The position numbers and the translations under genes are program-made. 64,000 bases of DNA from Nocardioides sp. Iso805N (GTDB lineage Bacteria; Actinomycetota; Actinomycetes; Propionibacteriales; Nocardioidaceae): assembly GCF_000364605.1 (NCBI RefSeq), contig NZ_KB822581.1, forward strand, positions 1-64,000, read 5' to 3'. Below the pieces are notes generated by a model. It was given only the letters and a program-made list of their open reading frames with translations, searched no databases and was not told the DNA's origin. Positions 16,128 to 24,949 of the stretch are shown in pieces; the stretch's first letter is position 1; each line of letters begins with the position of its first letter.

Positions 16128-17476
16128 GCCTTCTCCGCCATGATCTGCTCGAGTACGTCGAAGGCCTCGTTCAGCAGCTCGTCGCTGATCGTCAGCGGCG
16201 GCAGGAAGCGGAAGACGTTGCCGTAGGTACCGCAGGTCAGCACGATGACGCCGGCCTGGTGGGCGCCGGCGGCGATCGCCTTGGTGAGGTCGGCGTCGGG
16301 CTCCAGGGTGCCGGGCTTGCACAGCTCGACGGCCACCATGGCGCCGCGGCCGCGGATGTCGACGATCGCCGGGTGCTGCGCCTGCAGCTTCTCCAGGCGA
16401 CCCTTGATGATCTCCTCGATCTCGCGAGCGCGGCCGTTGAGGTCGTGCTCCTTCATCTCCGAGATCGCGCCGAGCGCGGCGGCCGCGGCGACCGGGTTGC
16501 CGCCGTACGTGCCGCCCAGGCCGCCACCGTGGACGGAGTCCATGATCTCGGCGCGGCCGGTGACCGCTGCGAGCGGCAGACCGCCGGCGATGCCCTTGGC
16601 GGTGGTGATCAGGTCGGGGACGACGTTCTCGTGCTGGACGGCGAACCACTCGCCGGTGCGGCAGAAGCCGGCCTGGATCTCGTCGGCGACGAAGACGACG
16701 CCGTTGGCGGTGCACCAGGCGGCGATGGCCGACAGGAAGCCGTCGGCGGGGACGATGAAGCCGCCCTCACCCTGGATCGGCTCGATGACTACACAGGCGA
16801 CCTGGTCGCCGCCGACCTGCTTCTCGATCACGTCGATCGCCTTGGCCGCGGCCTCGGCACCGGAGAGCCCCCCGTCGCGCAGGGGGTAGGACATGGGGGC
16901 GCGGTAGACCTCGCCGGCGAACGGTCCGAAGCCGTGCTTGTACGGCATCTGCTTGGCCGTCATCGCCATGGTGAGGTTGGTGCGGCCGTGGTAGGCGTGG
17001 TCGAAGACCACGACGGCGTCGCGCTTGGTGTGGGCGCGGGCGATCTTGACCGCGTTCTCGACGGCCTCGGCGCCGGAGTTGAACAGCGCCGACTTCTTGG
17101 CGTGCTCACCAGGGGTCAGCTCGGTGAGTGCCTCGCAGACCTCCACGTAGGCGTCGTACGGCGTGACCATGAAGCAGGTGTGCGTGAACGCCTCGAGCTG
17201 CGCCTTGGCGCGCTCGACGACGGCGGTCGCCGAGCTGCCGACGGTCGTCACGGCGATGCCGGAGCCAAGGTCGATGAGGTGGTTGCCGTCGACGTCGACG
17301 ACGATCCCGCCCGCCGCGCGCTCGACGAAGACGGGCATGGTGGTGCCGACGCCACTGGCGACGGCAGCCTGCTTGCGGGCCATCAGCTCGGTGGAGCGGG
17401 GGCCCGGCAGGTCGGTGACGAGGCGGCGCTGCTGGGCCACCCCGTTGACGGTCTTGAGGTCGGTGGACGTGCTCAT
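16124..17476 (-). CDS. gabT: 4-aminobutyrate aminotransferase
   Basis: PLP enzyme that moves the amino group of GABA to 2-oxoglutarate, giving succinate semialdehyde. 450 residues of the class III aminotransferase type, with the cofactor-binding Asp265 in Ala-Asp-Glu-Ile-Gln and the Schiff-base Lys294 in Thr-Ala-Lys-Gly-Ile. Asn-Ser-Gly-Ala-Glu-Ala-Val-Glu near 133-140 binds the phosphate. First gene of gabT-gabD-aspA; 84 bp separate it from the divergent LysR gene, whose product is the likely regulator. Confidence 0.93.
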   Translation of the reverse strand: MSTSTDLKTVNGVAQQRRLVTDLPGPRSTELMARKQAAVASGVGTTMPVFVERAAGGIVVDVDGNHLIDLGSGIAVTTVGSSATAVVERAKAQLEAFTHTCFMVTPYDAYVEVCEALTELTPGEHAKKSALFNSGAEAVENAVKIARAHTKRDAVVVFDHAYHGRTNLTMAMTAKQMPYKHGFGPFAGEVYRAPMSYPLRDGGLSGAEAAAKAIDVIEKQVGGDQVACVVIEPIQGEGGFIVPADGFLSAIAAWCTANGVVFVADEIQAGFCRTGEWFAVQHENVVPDLITTAKGIAGGLPLAAVTGRAEIMDSVHGGGLGGTYGGNPVAAAAALGAISEMKEHDLNGRAREIEEIIKGRLEKLQAQHPAIVDIRGRGAMVAVELCKPGTLEPDADLTKAIAAGAHQAGVIVLTCGTYGNVFRFLPPLTISDELLNEAFDVLEQIMAEKA

Positions 17477-17534
17477 GAAGCCAGTGTCCGAACCAGCGGC
17501 CTATGCTGTCCAATACTTGTTACGTCTCTTCCCC

Positions 17535-17549
17535 ATGCTCTAGAGGCAT
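17535..17549. promoter_or_regulatory. LysR-type box between gabT and the LysR gene
   Basis: ATGC-N7-GCAT contains the classic T-N11-A layout of LysR-type binding sites. It lies 12 bp before the LysR start codon and 59 bp before gabT, the expected position for autoregulation and divergent control. No experiment is implied. Confidence 0.45.
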
Positions 17550-17560
17550 AGGATGAAGCG

Positions 17561-18448
17561 ATGCAGCTCCACCACCTGCGATATTTCGCCGCGGTCGCCG
17601 ACGCGGGCACGGTCAGCGCCGCCGCCGAGCGGGTGCACGTCACCCAGCCGGCACTCTCGCGGCAGCTGCGCCAGCTGGAGAGCGACCTGGGTGTCGCGCT
17701 CTTCGAACGCAGCGCCGGGCGGCTGACGCTGAGCCGCACCGGTCGCGAGCTCCTCCCCGCCGTACGCCGCCTGCTCGCCGACGCGGCAGCGCTCGAGGCA
17801 GCGGCCGCCTACCACGCGGCGGGCAGGATCGAGCGGCTCCGGGTGGCGGCGCCGATGGTGACGCTGACCGACGTGGTCTCTCCGTTCGTGGCGACGATGG
17901 CCCCCGACGAGCCGGTCGTCGACGTGGTGCCGGCGGACGGTCTGACCACGACGGCGATGCTGGAGCGCGGTGCGGACCTGGCGATCGGCACCGGCCGCCC
18001 GAGCCGGCCCTCGCGGTGGCTGCCGCTCGCGGTGCTGCCGGTGTGGGCCTACGTGCGCGTCGACGATCCCTGGGCGGGCCGCGGCCGGATCGCGTTGCAC
18101 GAGCTCGCGCACCGGCCTCTGGTCGGGCTGCCCTCGACCTTCACCGCCCGGGAGGCGCTGGACGCGGCCCTGGTCTCCGCCGGGCTCTCGGTCGAGGTGT
18201 TCACCGAGGCGGCCAACGGCACGGTCGCCCAGGCGTTGGCTGCGTCGGGGCGCGGCGTGGCGATGGTCTCCGACGACCCGCGGTACGGCCTGGTCCCGCT
18301 GGCCGTAGAGCTGCCGGACGGCTCGCTGCTCAGCGTGCGGCTGGTCGCGGCGTGGGACGGTCGCAGTGTGGCGGGTGCCGCGATGCAGGCCATCGCCGTA
18401 CGGCTGAGCGCGTGGGTGACGGCGCACTACGCCGTGCCGCGGGAGTGA
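17561..18448 (+). CDS. LysR family transcriptional regulator
   Basis: Probable regulator of the divergent gabT-gabD-aspA operon. 295 residues. The N-terminal winged helix-turn-helix (1-65) is canonical: Leu-Arg-Tyr-Phe-Ala-Ala-Val-Ala-Asp, then Gln-Pro-Ala-Leu-Ser-Arg-Gln-Leu-Arg. The effector-binding domain (about 88-285) has the usual two-lobed periplasmic-binding layout. The effector is unknown; GABA, succinate semialdehyde or aspartate are reasonable by context. It converges on the permease gene with a hairpin between them. Confidence 0.9.
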   Translation: MQLHHLRYFAAVADAGTVSAAAERVHVTQPALSRQLRQLESDLGVALFERSAGRLTLSRTGRELLPAVRRLLADAAALEAAAAYHAAGRIERLRVAAPMVTLTDVVSPFVATMAPDEPVVDVVPADGLTTTAMLERGADLAIGTGRPSRPSRWLPLAVLPVWAYVRVDDPWAGRGRIALHELAHRPLVGLPSTFTAREALDAALVSAGLSVEVFTEAANGTVAQALAASGRGVAMVSDDPRYGLVPLAVELPDGSLLSVRLVAAWDGRSVAGAAMQAIAVRLSAWVTAHYAVPRE

Positions 18449-18462
18449 CCCGTCCGGGATGC

Positions 18463-18498
18463 CATCAGGCCCGCCCCGCGAGCGGGACGGGCCTGGTG
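18463..18498. terminator. Bidirectional terminator between LysR and permease genes
   Basis: CAGGCCCG at 18466-18473 pairs with CGGGCCTG at 18488-18495, with an inner CCCGC/GCGGG stem and a single C/A mismatch. Three outer pairs extend it to 18463-18498. It lies between two convergent stop codons and can serve both. Confidence 0.75.
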
Positions 18499-18517
18499 AC
18501 CGGGGGAACTGCGGACC

Positions 18518-20029
18518 TCAGCTGGCCAGGTCGGCCATCGCGTCGGCGTTCTCACTGTTCTTGCGCAGCGCGCCGACGACCAGGCCGACGACCAGGCTGA
18601 TCACCGGCAGCAGCACCAGGAACCAGCCGAGTGTGGAGAGGCCGAAGGACTGCGTGGTCGGGTCGACGCCCTTGGCGACGGTGCCGGCCAGCAGGCCGAA
18701 GCGGGCCATCACCAGGTAGAACGCCATGCCCAGGCCGAGGATGGACAGGATCGGCGCGGTGATCGTCCGCCACCAGTGCGGGTTGTTGCGGAAGTAGACG
18801 ACCACCGAGAGCGAGACCAGCGCCTCGACCAGCAGGATGGCCAGGACGGTCATCGAGCTGAACCAGCTGAACATGTTCAGGAACGGGTCCTTGTGGGCTG
18901 CCGCGAAGACCACGATGACGATGCCCGCGACGACCGAGGTGGCGACGGCGCCGTAGACCGGCGCGCCGTGCCGGTTGACCCGGTCGAGCGCCCGTGGCAG
19001 GACGCGGGCACGGCCGAGCGCGAAGAAGTAGCGCGCCGCGCTGTTCTGGAACGCGAGCAGGCCGGCGAACAGCGAGCTCAGCACCAGCCAGCTCATCAGC
19101 GTGGCCATCCAGCCGCCGACGAACTCGCGAGCGACCGAGTAGACGACCTCGGCCGGGTTGCTCAGGCCGTCGGAGATCTTCATGACGTTGTCGACAGCGT
19201 GGTCACTGCCGATGCCGCTGACGATCGCCCACGAGGTGAGCGCGAAGAGCGCCGCGATGAGGACGATCGCGGTGTAGGTGGCGATCGGGACCGCGCGCTT
19301 GGGGTCCTTGGTCTCCTCGGCGTAGATGGCGGTGGCCTCGAAGCCGATGAAGGAGGCGAACGCGAAGGCCAGCGCGATGCCCGCACCACCGTTGAGGCCG
19401 CCGGCGAAGACGTTGCTCGGGGCGAACGACGCCGCGAAGTCGAGACCGTCGGGACCGCCGCCCTGGAAGATCACCGCGAGGGCGGTGACGAAGAGCGAGA
19501 GCACCTCGACACCCATCAGCACGCCGAGCACCTTGGCGCCGATGTCGACCTGCAGGATCGAGAGGAGCGTGACGAGGGCCCAGGCGATGAGGCACCACAC
19601 CCACCAGTGCAGGTTGGTGCCGAGCTTGTCGTTCAGCTGCGAGGCCGCGACCGAGCCGAAGAAGCCGTAGATGGCCAGCTGCACGGCCAGGTAGGCGACC
19701 AGCGAGACGAACGCCGACCCGACACCGGCGACGCTGCCGAGTCCTCGGCCGACGTAGGCGTAGAAGGCGCCGGCGTTGCTGACCTCGTGGCTCATCGTCG
19801 AGTAGCCGACGCTGAAGAGGAGCAGCACGATGCCGGCGACCAGGTAGGCGCCCGGGGCGCCGGCGCCGTTGCCGAGACCGATCGCGACCGGTACGGCGCC
19901 GGTCATGCCGACGAGCGGCGCAGCCGCAGCGACGACGAAGAAGACGATGCCGGCGATGCCGAGCTTGTTGGCAGCCAGGCTCTCTCCGGGCTCGGAGTCG
20001 ACAGCGGCCGGCTCAGTGGGTGCGGTCAT
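18518..20029 (-). CDS. APC superfamily amino acid/amine permease
   Basis: Inner-membrane importer, 503 residues with about 12 helices. The Gly-Ile-Val-Phe-Phe-Val-Val-Ala-Ala-Ala-Ala-Pro first helix, the Phe-Ile-Gly-Phe-Glu-Ala-Thr-Ala stretch near 240 and Glu-Glu-Thr-Lys-Asp-Pro-Lys-Arg-Ala-Val-Pro are typical of APC amino acid/polyamine permeases. GGAGGT precedes the ATG. It is divergent from the ring-cleavage operon and the shared region carries three MarR-type operators, so it probably imports that pathway's amine or amino acid substrate. The substrate itself cannot be read. Confidence 0.88.
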   Translation of the reverse strand: MTAPTEPAAVDSEPGESLAANKLGIAGIVFFVVAAAAPLVGMTGAVPVAIGLGNGAGAPGAYLVAGIVLLLFSVGYSTMSHEVSNAGAFYAYVGRGLGSVAGVGSAFVSLVAYLAVQLAIYGFFGSVAASQLNDKLGTNLHWWVWCLIAWALVTLLSILQVDIGAKVLGVLMGVEVLSLFVTALAVIFQGGGPDGLDFAASFAPSNVFAGGLNGGAGIALAFAFASFIGFEATAIYAEETKDPKRAVPIATYTAIVLIAALFALTSWAIVSGIGSDHAVDNVMKISDGLSNPAEVVYSVAREFVGGWMATLMSWLVLSSLFAGLLAFQNSAARYFFALGRARVLPRALDRVNRHGAPVYGAVATSVVAGIVIVVFAAAHKDPFLNMFSWFSSMTVLAILLVEALVSLSVVVYFRNNPHWWRTITAPILSILGLGMAFYLVMARFGLLAGTVAKGVDPTTQSFGLSTLGWFLVLLPVISLVVGLVVGALRKNSENADAMADLAS

Positions 20030-20081
20030 CGGGTACCTCCTGGGGCGGTGACGCACGATTGTGATGTAGCGCACGCACACT

Positions 20082-20097
20082 AGTTTGCTTCCAAACG
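20082..20097. promoter_or_regulatory. MarR-type operator copy 1
   Basis: AGTTTGCTTCCAAACG, matching the consensus CGTTTGGATCCAAACG at 13 of 16 bases. It is nearest the permease gene (start 20029). Centre-to-centre distance to copy 2 is 41 bp. Confidence 0.7.
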
Positions 20098-20122
20098 ACC
20101 TGTCGAGAGGTTCTGGGAAAAA

Positions 20123-20138
20123 TGTTTGTTGCCAAACG
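20123..20138. promoter_or_regulatory. MarR-type operator copy 2
   Basis: TGTTTGTTGCCAAACG, matching the consensus at 12 of 16 bases; both GTTTG and CAAACG half-sites are kept. It lies midway between the two divergent genes. Confidence 0.7.
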
Positions 20139-20169
20139 ATTGCCTTGACCGGCGCGGTCCCGAGCAATA

Positions 20170-20185
20170 CGTTTGGATCCAAACG
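20170..20185. promoter_or_regulatory. MarR-type operator copy 3 (perfect palindrome)
   Basis: CGTTTGGATCCAAACG is a perfect 16-bp palindrome and defines the consensus of the five copies. It is 40 bp upstream of the aldehyde dehydrogenase start, well placed to block its promoter. Confidence 0.78.
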
Positions 20186-20225
20186 ATCTTGGGGGCGCCG
20201 GTGTCGCGCCGCTGATGGAGGAGCC

Positions 20226-21743
20226 ATGAACCTGCCCAGGAATGAGCACATCGCGACCGTCGAGGGCGTCGACGTCGATGTCCGCCACTGGATCGGTGGC
20301 GAGCGCGTCGCGTCGGACCGGACCTTCGACGACATCTCCCCGATCGACGAGACCGTCATCGCGCGGGTGCACGCCGCCGGCGCCGACGAGGTGGACCGCG
20401 CCGTGGCCGCCGCTCGGGCTGCCTTCCCGGCCTGGGCCGCGCTGCCGGTGGCCGAGCGGGCCGCCGTCCTGCGTCGCGTCGCCGAGGGCGTCGAGGCCCG
20501 GATCGAGGACCTCGCGCAGGTGGAGACGCGCGACAACGGGTCGCTGATCCGCAGCCACCGCCGCGGCGTGATGCCGCGCGTGGCGACGAACTTCCGCGCC
20601 TTCGCCGACTTCGCCGAGCACAAGCTCGCCCACCCCGACATGGAGGTGCCGGGTCGCGGCCACCGCCAGCGGATCAGCTACGACCCCGCCGGTGTGGTCG
20701 CCATCATCACGCCGTGGAACGCCCCGCTGATGCTCGCCACCTGGCGGATCGGCCCGGCGCTCGCCGCAGGCAACACCGTCGTCGTCAAGCCGCCGGAGTG
20801 GGCGCCGCTGACCGCCAGCCTGCTCGCCGACATCATGCACGAGGCGGGCGTGCCTGCCGGCGTCTTCAACGTCGTGCAGGGCACCGGCGCCGAGGCGGGC
20901 GCCCCGCTGACCGCCCACCCGGGGATCAACCGGCTCGCCTTCACCGGCTCGGTGCCGACCGCCGGGGTGATCGCCAAGGCCGCCGCGGAGAACATCGTGC
21001 CGCTCTCCTACGAGCTCGGCGGCAAGTCGCCGCTGGTCGTGCTGGAGGACGCCGACCTCGACCTCGCCGTCGAGATCGCCGTCGAGCAGTTCGACAACGC
21101 GGGTCAGGTCTGCCTCAAGGCGGCGCGGATGCTGGTGCACTCCTCGCTGGTCGAGGAGTTCACCGCGCGCGTCGTGGCCGGTGCCGAGAAGATCGTGCAA
21201 GGCGACCCGCGCGACGAGGCCACCGATGTCTCCGCACTGATCTCGCGCCGCCACTTCGAGCAGATCAGCGGCTTCGTCGAGCGCGCCCTCGCCGACGGTG
21301 CCAGGCCGCTGCTCGGTGGCGGGCCCAACGACGACCTCGGCGGCCTCTTCTTCCGCCCCACGATCCTGGTCGATGCGCCCGAGGACTCCGAGATCATGAC
21401 CGAGGAGGTCTTCGGCCCCGTCGTCACGATCCAGTCCTTCGAGACCGAGGAGGAGGCCGTCCGCAAGGCGAACGACTCCCGCTTCGGCCTGGCCGCGACC
21501 CTGGTCACCGGCAGCGTGGAGGCCGCGGAGCGCGTCTCCGCGCAGCTCGACGCCGGCACCGTCTGGGTGAACTGCTTCTTCGTCCGTGACCTCGAGGCCC
21601 CCTTCGGCGGCAACGGGAAGTCCGGCATCGGCCGCGAGGGCGGAATCTGGTCCTTCGACTTCTACACCGACATCAAGAACAGCGTGTTCAGCCCGGAGGG
21701 CTGGACGATCGAGCACAGCAGCCCCAGCGGCTGGAAGGAGTGA
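20226..21743 (+). CDS. Aldehyde dehydrogenase, HpaE-like (5-carboxymethyl-2-hydroxymuconate semialdehyde type)
   Basis: First gene of the ring-cleavage operon. 505 residues with the dehydrogenase core: Asn165 in Pro-Trp-Asn-Ala-Pro, Glu263 in Glu-Leu-Gly-Gly-Lys, catalytic Cys296 in Gly-Gln-Val-Cys-Leu. The C-terminal Gly-Ile-Gly-Arg-Glu-Gly-Gly-Ile-Trp-Ser-Phe-Asp-Phe-Tyr-Thr is characteristic of the HpaE/HpcC branch. That branch oxidises the ring-cleavage semialdehyde of homoprotocatechuate; the dioxygenase gene next door supports the call. ATG chosen because GGAGGA precedes it; the frame stays open upstream through the operators. Confidence 0.8.
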   Translation: MNLPRNEHIATVEGVDVDVRHWIGGERVASDRTFDDISPIDETVIARVHAAGADEVDRAVAAARAAFPAWAALPVAERAAVLRRVAEGVEARIEDLAQVETRDNGSLIRSHRRGVMPRVATNFRAFADFAEHKLAHPDMEVPGRGHRQRISYDPAGVVAIITPWNAPLMLATWRIGPALAAGNTVVVKPPEWAPLTASLLADIMHEAGVPAGVFNVVQGTGAEAGAPLTAHPGINRLAFTGSVPTAGVIAKAAAENIVPLSYELGGKSPLVVLEDADLDLAVEIAVEQFDNAGQVCLKAARMLVHSSLVEEFTARVVAGAEKIVQGDPRDEATDVSALISRRHFEQISGFVERALADGARPLLGGGPNDDLGGLFFRPTILVDAPEDSEIMTEEVFGPVVTIQSFETEEEAVRKANDSRFGLAATLVTGSVEAAERVSAQLDAGTVWVNCFFVRDLEAPFGGNGKSGIGREGGIWSFDFYTDIKNSVFSPEGWTIEHSSPSGWKE

Positions 21744-21746
21744 GTC

Positions 21747-22706
21747 ATGGGTGAGGTGGTGGGCGCCGGTCTGCTGGCGCACGTTCCGACGATCGTCCTG
21801 CCCGAGGAGATCCGTCGCGAGCTCAACAACGGCGAGGACAGCACCCTGGTCTCGGGGCTGCAGCAGCTGCGTCGCGAGGTCTTCGAGACCCTCGACTACG
21901 ACACCGTCGTCGTACTCGACTCGCACTGGGCCACGACGGTGGAGTTCGTGGTGACAGCGCAGGACCGCCGCAGCGGGCTGTTCACCTCCGAGGAGCTGCC
22001 GCGCGGCATGGAGCGTCGTCACTATGACTTCGCGGGCGACCCCGAGCTGGCCCACCTGATCGCCAGCAAGGCGGCGAACCACTCCACCTGGATCACCCCG
22101 ATCGACGACCACGAGCTGCCGATCTTCTATGCGACCACCAACCTGTGGGAGTTCCTCGGCGACGGCCTGCCGGAGAAGAAGTGGATCTCCATCGGCGTGT
22201 GCCAGACCGCCGACGGCGAGGACAGCTACCGGCTGGGTCGTGCGCTGGGCGAGGCGATCGCCGAGTCCGACCGCAAGGTGCTGCTGCTCGCCTCGGGCGC
22301 GCTGTCACACACCTTCTGGCCGCTGCGCAAGCTGCGCGACCACGAGGCCGCCGGGCAGGAGCACATCTTCAGCCCCGAGGCGCTCGCCGCCGACCTGGAG
22401 CGGATCGAGTGGTTCAAGGCGGGTGACCACAAGCGGGTCATCGACACCATGCCCGAGTTCCTCCGCTTCCGGCCGGAGGCCAAGTTCATGCACTACCAGA
22501 TGATGATGGGCGCGATCGGCGAGGAGTCGTGCACCGCACCCGGTCGTCAGTACGGCGAGTACGAGAACTCGGTCGGCACCGGCCAGGTGCACCTGTGGTT
22601 CGACCGGCCCGAGGGTGGGTTCCCCGGCGCGAAGCAGACGCCGCTCGACCCCGACTACGCCCGCCAGATGAACCTGGCCGGCGCCGACATCCCCGCCGCG
22701 GGCTGA
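21747..22706 (+). CDS. Class III (LigB-type) extradiol ring-cleavage dioxygenase, HpaD-like
   Basis: Non-haem iron dioxygenase predicted to open a catechol such as 3,4-dihydroxyphenylacetate at the 2,3 bond. 319 residues. His12 in Ala-His-Val-Pro and His60 in Asp-Ser-His-Trp fit the metal ligands of the LigB family. The stretch Gly-Leu-Phe-Thr-Ser-Glu-Glu-Leu-Pro-Arg and the later Leu-Ala-Ser-Gly-Ala-Leu-Ser-His match HpaD of enteric bacteria. It begins 3 bp after the dehydrogenase stop, with GGAAGGAG upstream. The substrate could be another substituted catechol. Confidence 0.8.
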   Translation: MGEVVGAGLLAHVPTIVLPEEIRRELNNGEDSTLVSGLQQLRREVFETLDYDTVVVLDSHWATTVEFVVTAQDRRSGLFTSEELPRGMERRHYDFAGDPELAHLIASKAANHSTWITPIDDHELPIFYATTNLWEFLGDGLPEKKWISIGVCQTADGEDSYRLGRALGEAIAESDRKVLLLASGALSHTFWPLRKLRDHEAAGQEHIFSPEALAADLERIEWFKAGDHKRVIDTMPEFLRFRPEAKFMHYQMMMGAIGEESCTAPGRQYGEYENSVGTGQVHLWFDRPEGGFPGAKQTPLDPDYARQMNLAGADIPAAG

Positions 22707-22762
22707 GCCCGGCATCCGGCCCAGCCAGCGCCAGCACCCGATCGAGAAACGAGAGAAGCTCC

Positions 22763-23623
22763 ATGACCCTGCGTGAGACCCGCCGCATCCTGCTCGACGG
22801 CAACGCCGTCGACGTCGTCCGGGACGGCGAGAACCTGGTGGCCGGCGACGGCCGCGTCGTGGCGATCGCGGACGCGATCCACCTGCCGCCGGTGACCCCG
22901 CAGAAGATCATCTGCGTCCACCTGAACTACTCCAGCCGGGTGCAGGAGTTCGGTACGTCGCTGCCGCCGGCTCCGACGTACTTCCACAAGCCGGTCACCG
23001 CGCTCAACGCCCACGACTCCGCCGTGGTGCGCCCGGAGGGCTGCAAGTGGCTCAACTACGAGGGCGAGATCGCGATCGTGATCGGCAGGACGGCCCGCAA
23101 CATCTCGCCGGAGGAGGCCGGGGACTACATCCGCGGCTACACCGTCGCCAACGATTACGGCCTGCACGACTTCCGCGACACCGACTCCGGGTCGATGCTG
23201 CGGGTCAAGGGCGCGGACACGCTGTGCCCGGTCGGCCCCGGTGTGATCGAGGGCTGGGACTTCCGCGGCAAGCGCATCCGCACCCTGGTCAACGGCGAGG
23301 TCAAGCAGGACGGCAACACCGACGAGATGGAGTGGGACATGCACTACCTCGTCGCCGACATCGCGCGCACCATCACCCTGCACCCTGGCGACCTGCTGCT
23401 CTCGGGCACGCCCGCGGTCTCCCGCACCGTCTACCCCGGCGACATCGTCGAGGTCGAGGTCGAGGGGCTCGGCACGCTGCGCAACCACATCGTGTCCGGA
23501 CCGACCCCGATCCGCACCGACGTGGGCGCCCAGCCGACCGAGTCCGAGGAGGTCCTCTCCACGGCCAAGGGCGGCGACTGGGAGTTCCGCGGGATCCGCA
23601 AGCCGCAGCCGCCGACCCACTGA
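22763..23623 (+). CDS. Fumarylacetoacetate hydrolase family protein, HpaG-like isomerase/decarboxylase
   Basis: FAH-fold metal enzyme, 286 residues. Metal ligands are visible as Glu100 and Glu102 in Asn-Tyr-Glu-Gly-Glu-Ile and Asp131 in Ala-Asn-Asp-Tyr, and Lys150 lies in Arg-Val-Lys-Gly. In homoprotocatechuate breakdown this fold decarboxylates and isomerises the product of the HpaE dehydrogenase step. That fits its place third in the operon. GTP-Ala-Val near the C-terminus (Ser-Gly-Thr-Pro-Ala) is typical. It could instead hydrolyse a diketo acid; the family is versatile. Confidence 0.8.
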   Translation: MTLRETRRILLDGNAVDVVRDGENLVAGDGRVVAIADAIHLPPVTPQKIICVHLNYSSRVQEFGTSLPPAPTYFHKPVTALNAHDSAVVRPEGCKWLNYEGEIAIVIGRTARNISPEEAGDYIRGYTVANDYGLHDFRDTDSGSMLRVKGADTLCPVGPGVIEGWDFRGKRIRTLVNGEVKQDGNTDEMEWDMHYLVADIARTITLHPGDLLLSGTPAVSRTVYPGDIVEVEVEGLGTLRNHIVSGPTPIRTDVGAQPTESEEVLSTAKGGDWEFRGIRKPQPPTH

Positions 23624-23635
23624 GTCCGTGTCCCG

Positions 23636-24373
23636 ATGAGCACCGTTGACACCGCCGAGCGCCGGCCGCGGATCCTGATCCCGGCCCGGTTCTCCACGAG
23701 CGCCTCGGCGCTGCGCTACGGCGCCGAGGTGACCTCCCGCAACCTGGTCGAGGGGGTGTGGGCGGCGGGCGGGGAGCCGCTGATGGTGCACCCGCACGCC
23801 CCCGGCGGCGTGGCCGACCCGGACGAGGTCGCGGCTCGGCTGGAGGTCGCCGACGGCGTACTCCTGCCGGGTGGGGGCGACCTCGCCGCGCACTGGACCG
23901 GTCAGGACCCGCACCCGACGCTCTACGACGTCGACGAGGAGCAGGACGCCTTCGACCTCGCGGTCGCGCGGATCGCGCTGGAGCGTGGCATCCCGCTGCT
24001 GGCGATCTGCCGTGGGCTGCAGGTGGTCAACGCCGCGCTCGGGGGGACCGTCGTGCAGGACATGGACACCGAGTACGGCGAGGGTCGCCACCACCGTCAC
24101 CGCGTGCATGCCACCGCGGTCGCCCCCGACTCCGCGCTCGCCGCGGTGCTGGGGGAGAAGCTGGACGTCAGCTGCTACCACCACCAGTGCCTGGCGACGC
24201 TCGGCACCGGGCTGCGGGTGATCGCGCGCGCCTCCGACGACGTGGTCGAAGCGGTCGAGCTGGAGGACCCCCGAGGCTGGTTCCTGGGTGTGCAGTGGCA
24301 TCCCGAGGACACGTGGGCCGAGAACGACGCCCAGCTGGGTGTGCTGCGGGCGCTGGTCGACGCATCGCGCTGA
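23636..24373 (+). CDS. Gamma-glutamyl hydrolase, class I glutamine amidotransferase (PuuD-like)
   Basis: 245 residues of the peptidase C26 type. The catalytic triad is visible: Cys125 in Ile-Cys-Arg-Gly-Leu-Gln, His222 and Glu224 in Gln-Trp-His-Pro-Glu. In putrescine catabolism PuuD releases GABA from gamma-glutamyl-GABA. Here it is last in a ring-cleavage operon, with a gamma-glutamyl ligase-like gene under the same type of operator nearby, so it likely frees glutamate from a glutamylated intermediate, or removes excess ligase product as AtdA2 does in aniline degradation (inference). 12 bp after the FAH gene. Confidence 0.82.
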   Translation: MSTVDTAERRPRILIPARFSTSASALRYGAEVTSRNLVEGVWAAGGEPLMVHPHAPGGVADPDEVAARLEVADGVLLPGGGDLAAHWTGQDPHPTLYDVDEEQDAFDLAVARIALERGIPLLAICRGLQVVNAALGGTVVQDMDTEYGEGRHHRHRVHATAVAPDSALAAVLGEKLDVSCYHHQCLATLGTGLRVIARASDDVVEAVELEDPRGWFLGVQWHPEDTWAENDAQLGVLRALVDASR

Positions 24374-24420
24374 TCGTGGAGGGTTGTGCGCACCAGGTGT
24401 GCACAACCCTCCACGATCAG
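24370..24420. terminator. Long hairpin between the puuD-like and marR genes
   Basis: A 20-bp perfect stem (24370-24389 with 24401-24420) has an inner CACC/GGTG stem separated by one G/T pair, making a nearly continuous 51-base hairpin. The stop codon of the hydrolase gene lies inside the left arm. It sits between two convergent genes and probably ends both transcripts. Confidence 0.8.
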
Positions 24421-24433
24421 CGGAGCAACTACG

Positions 24434-24931
24434 TCAGTACCGCTCCGACGTCTCGACCAGCGTGCGCAGCGCGTCGGTCATCGAGGTCAGCTGCACCTTG
24501 TCCAGGTCGCCGACGACCGTCGACTCGGTCTTGTTGAACTCGGGGTAGATCTGCTCCATCAGCCGCACTCCCTCTGGGCTCAGCTTGAGGTTGACCAACC
24601 GGCGGTCGACGGTGCTCGGGATGCGCTCGAGCAGGCCGCGCGAGAGCAGCGTCTTGGAGACGCCGGTCAGGGTGCCCTTGCTGATGCCGACCGACTCGGC
24701 GACCTCGCGGGTCTCCATGGAGTCCCAGATCCAGAGCGTCCACAGCACCAGGAACCCGGTCCAGGTCAGGTCGTTGGGTCGCAGCACCGAGTTGGTCAGA
24801 CGGCCCCGGACCGCATTGGCGGCGCGGTAGAGGCTCAGCAGAGCGTGCGACGCGGTGAAGTCCAGCGGGAGGTGCTGGACTCGTTCGCGCGTCGCGCGCT
24901 CGACCTCGGCTAGCGAGTGCTGATCTGGCAT
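24434..24931 (-). CDS. MarR family transcriptional regulator
   Basis: Likely repressor of the catabolic regulon. 165 residues with the winged helix-turn-helix centred on about 60-125: Thr-Arg-Glu-Val-Ala-Glu-Ser-Val-Gly-Ile-Ser-Lys-Gly-Thr-Leu-Thr, then the wing with Arg-Arg-Leu-Val-Asn-Leu-Lys-Leu. MarR proteins bind palindromes of about 16-20 bp as dimers, matching the five sites around 20082-20185 and 25780-25878. It follows the decarboxylase-like gene by 18 bp on the same strand, so it would be autoregulated through operator copy 4. The ligand is presumably a pathway intermediate. Confidence 0.88.
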   Translation of the reverse strand: MPDQHSLAEVERATRERVQHLPLDFTASHALLSLYRAANAVRGRLTNSVLRPNDLTWTGFLVLWTLWIWDSMETREVAESVGISKGTLTGVSKTLLSRGLLERIPSTVDRRLVNLKLSPEGVRLMEQIYPEFNKTESTVVGDLDKVQLTSMTDALRTLVETSERY

Positions 24932-24949
24932 GCAGGCACCTTAGTTTGG

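Noticed and set aside
13062..16226. A 1054-codon plus-strand frame over aspA and gabD
   Set aside because: Antisense to two genes with intact catalytic motifs; rich in Gly/Arg/Asp as expected of a shadow frame.
20226..24373. Calling this a complete homoprotocatechuate (hpa) operon
   Set aside because: Only dehydrogenase, dioxygenase and FAH-fold genes are present; isomerase, hydratase and aldolase genes are missing, and gamma-glutamyl and P450 genes do not belong to that pathway.
24434..24949. AGTTTGG near 24943 as a sixth MarR operator
   Set aside because: Only the left half matches the consensus; it also lies in the 18-bp gap inside the decarboxylase-marR unit.
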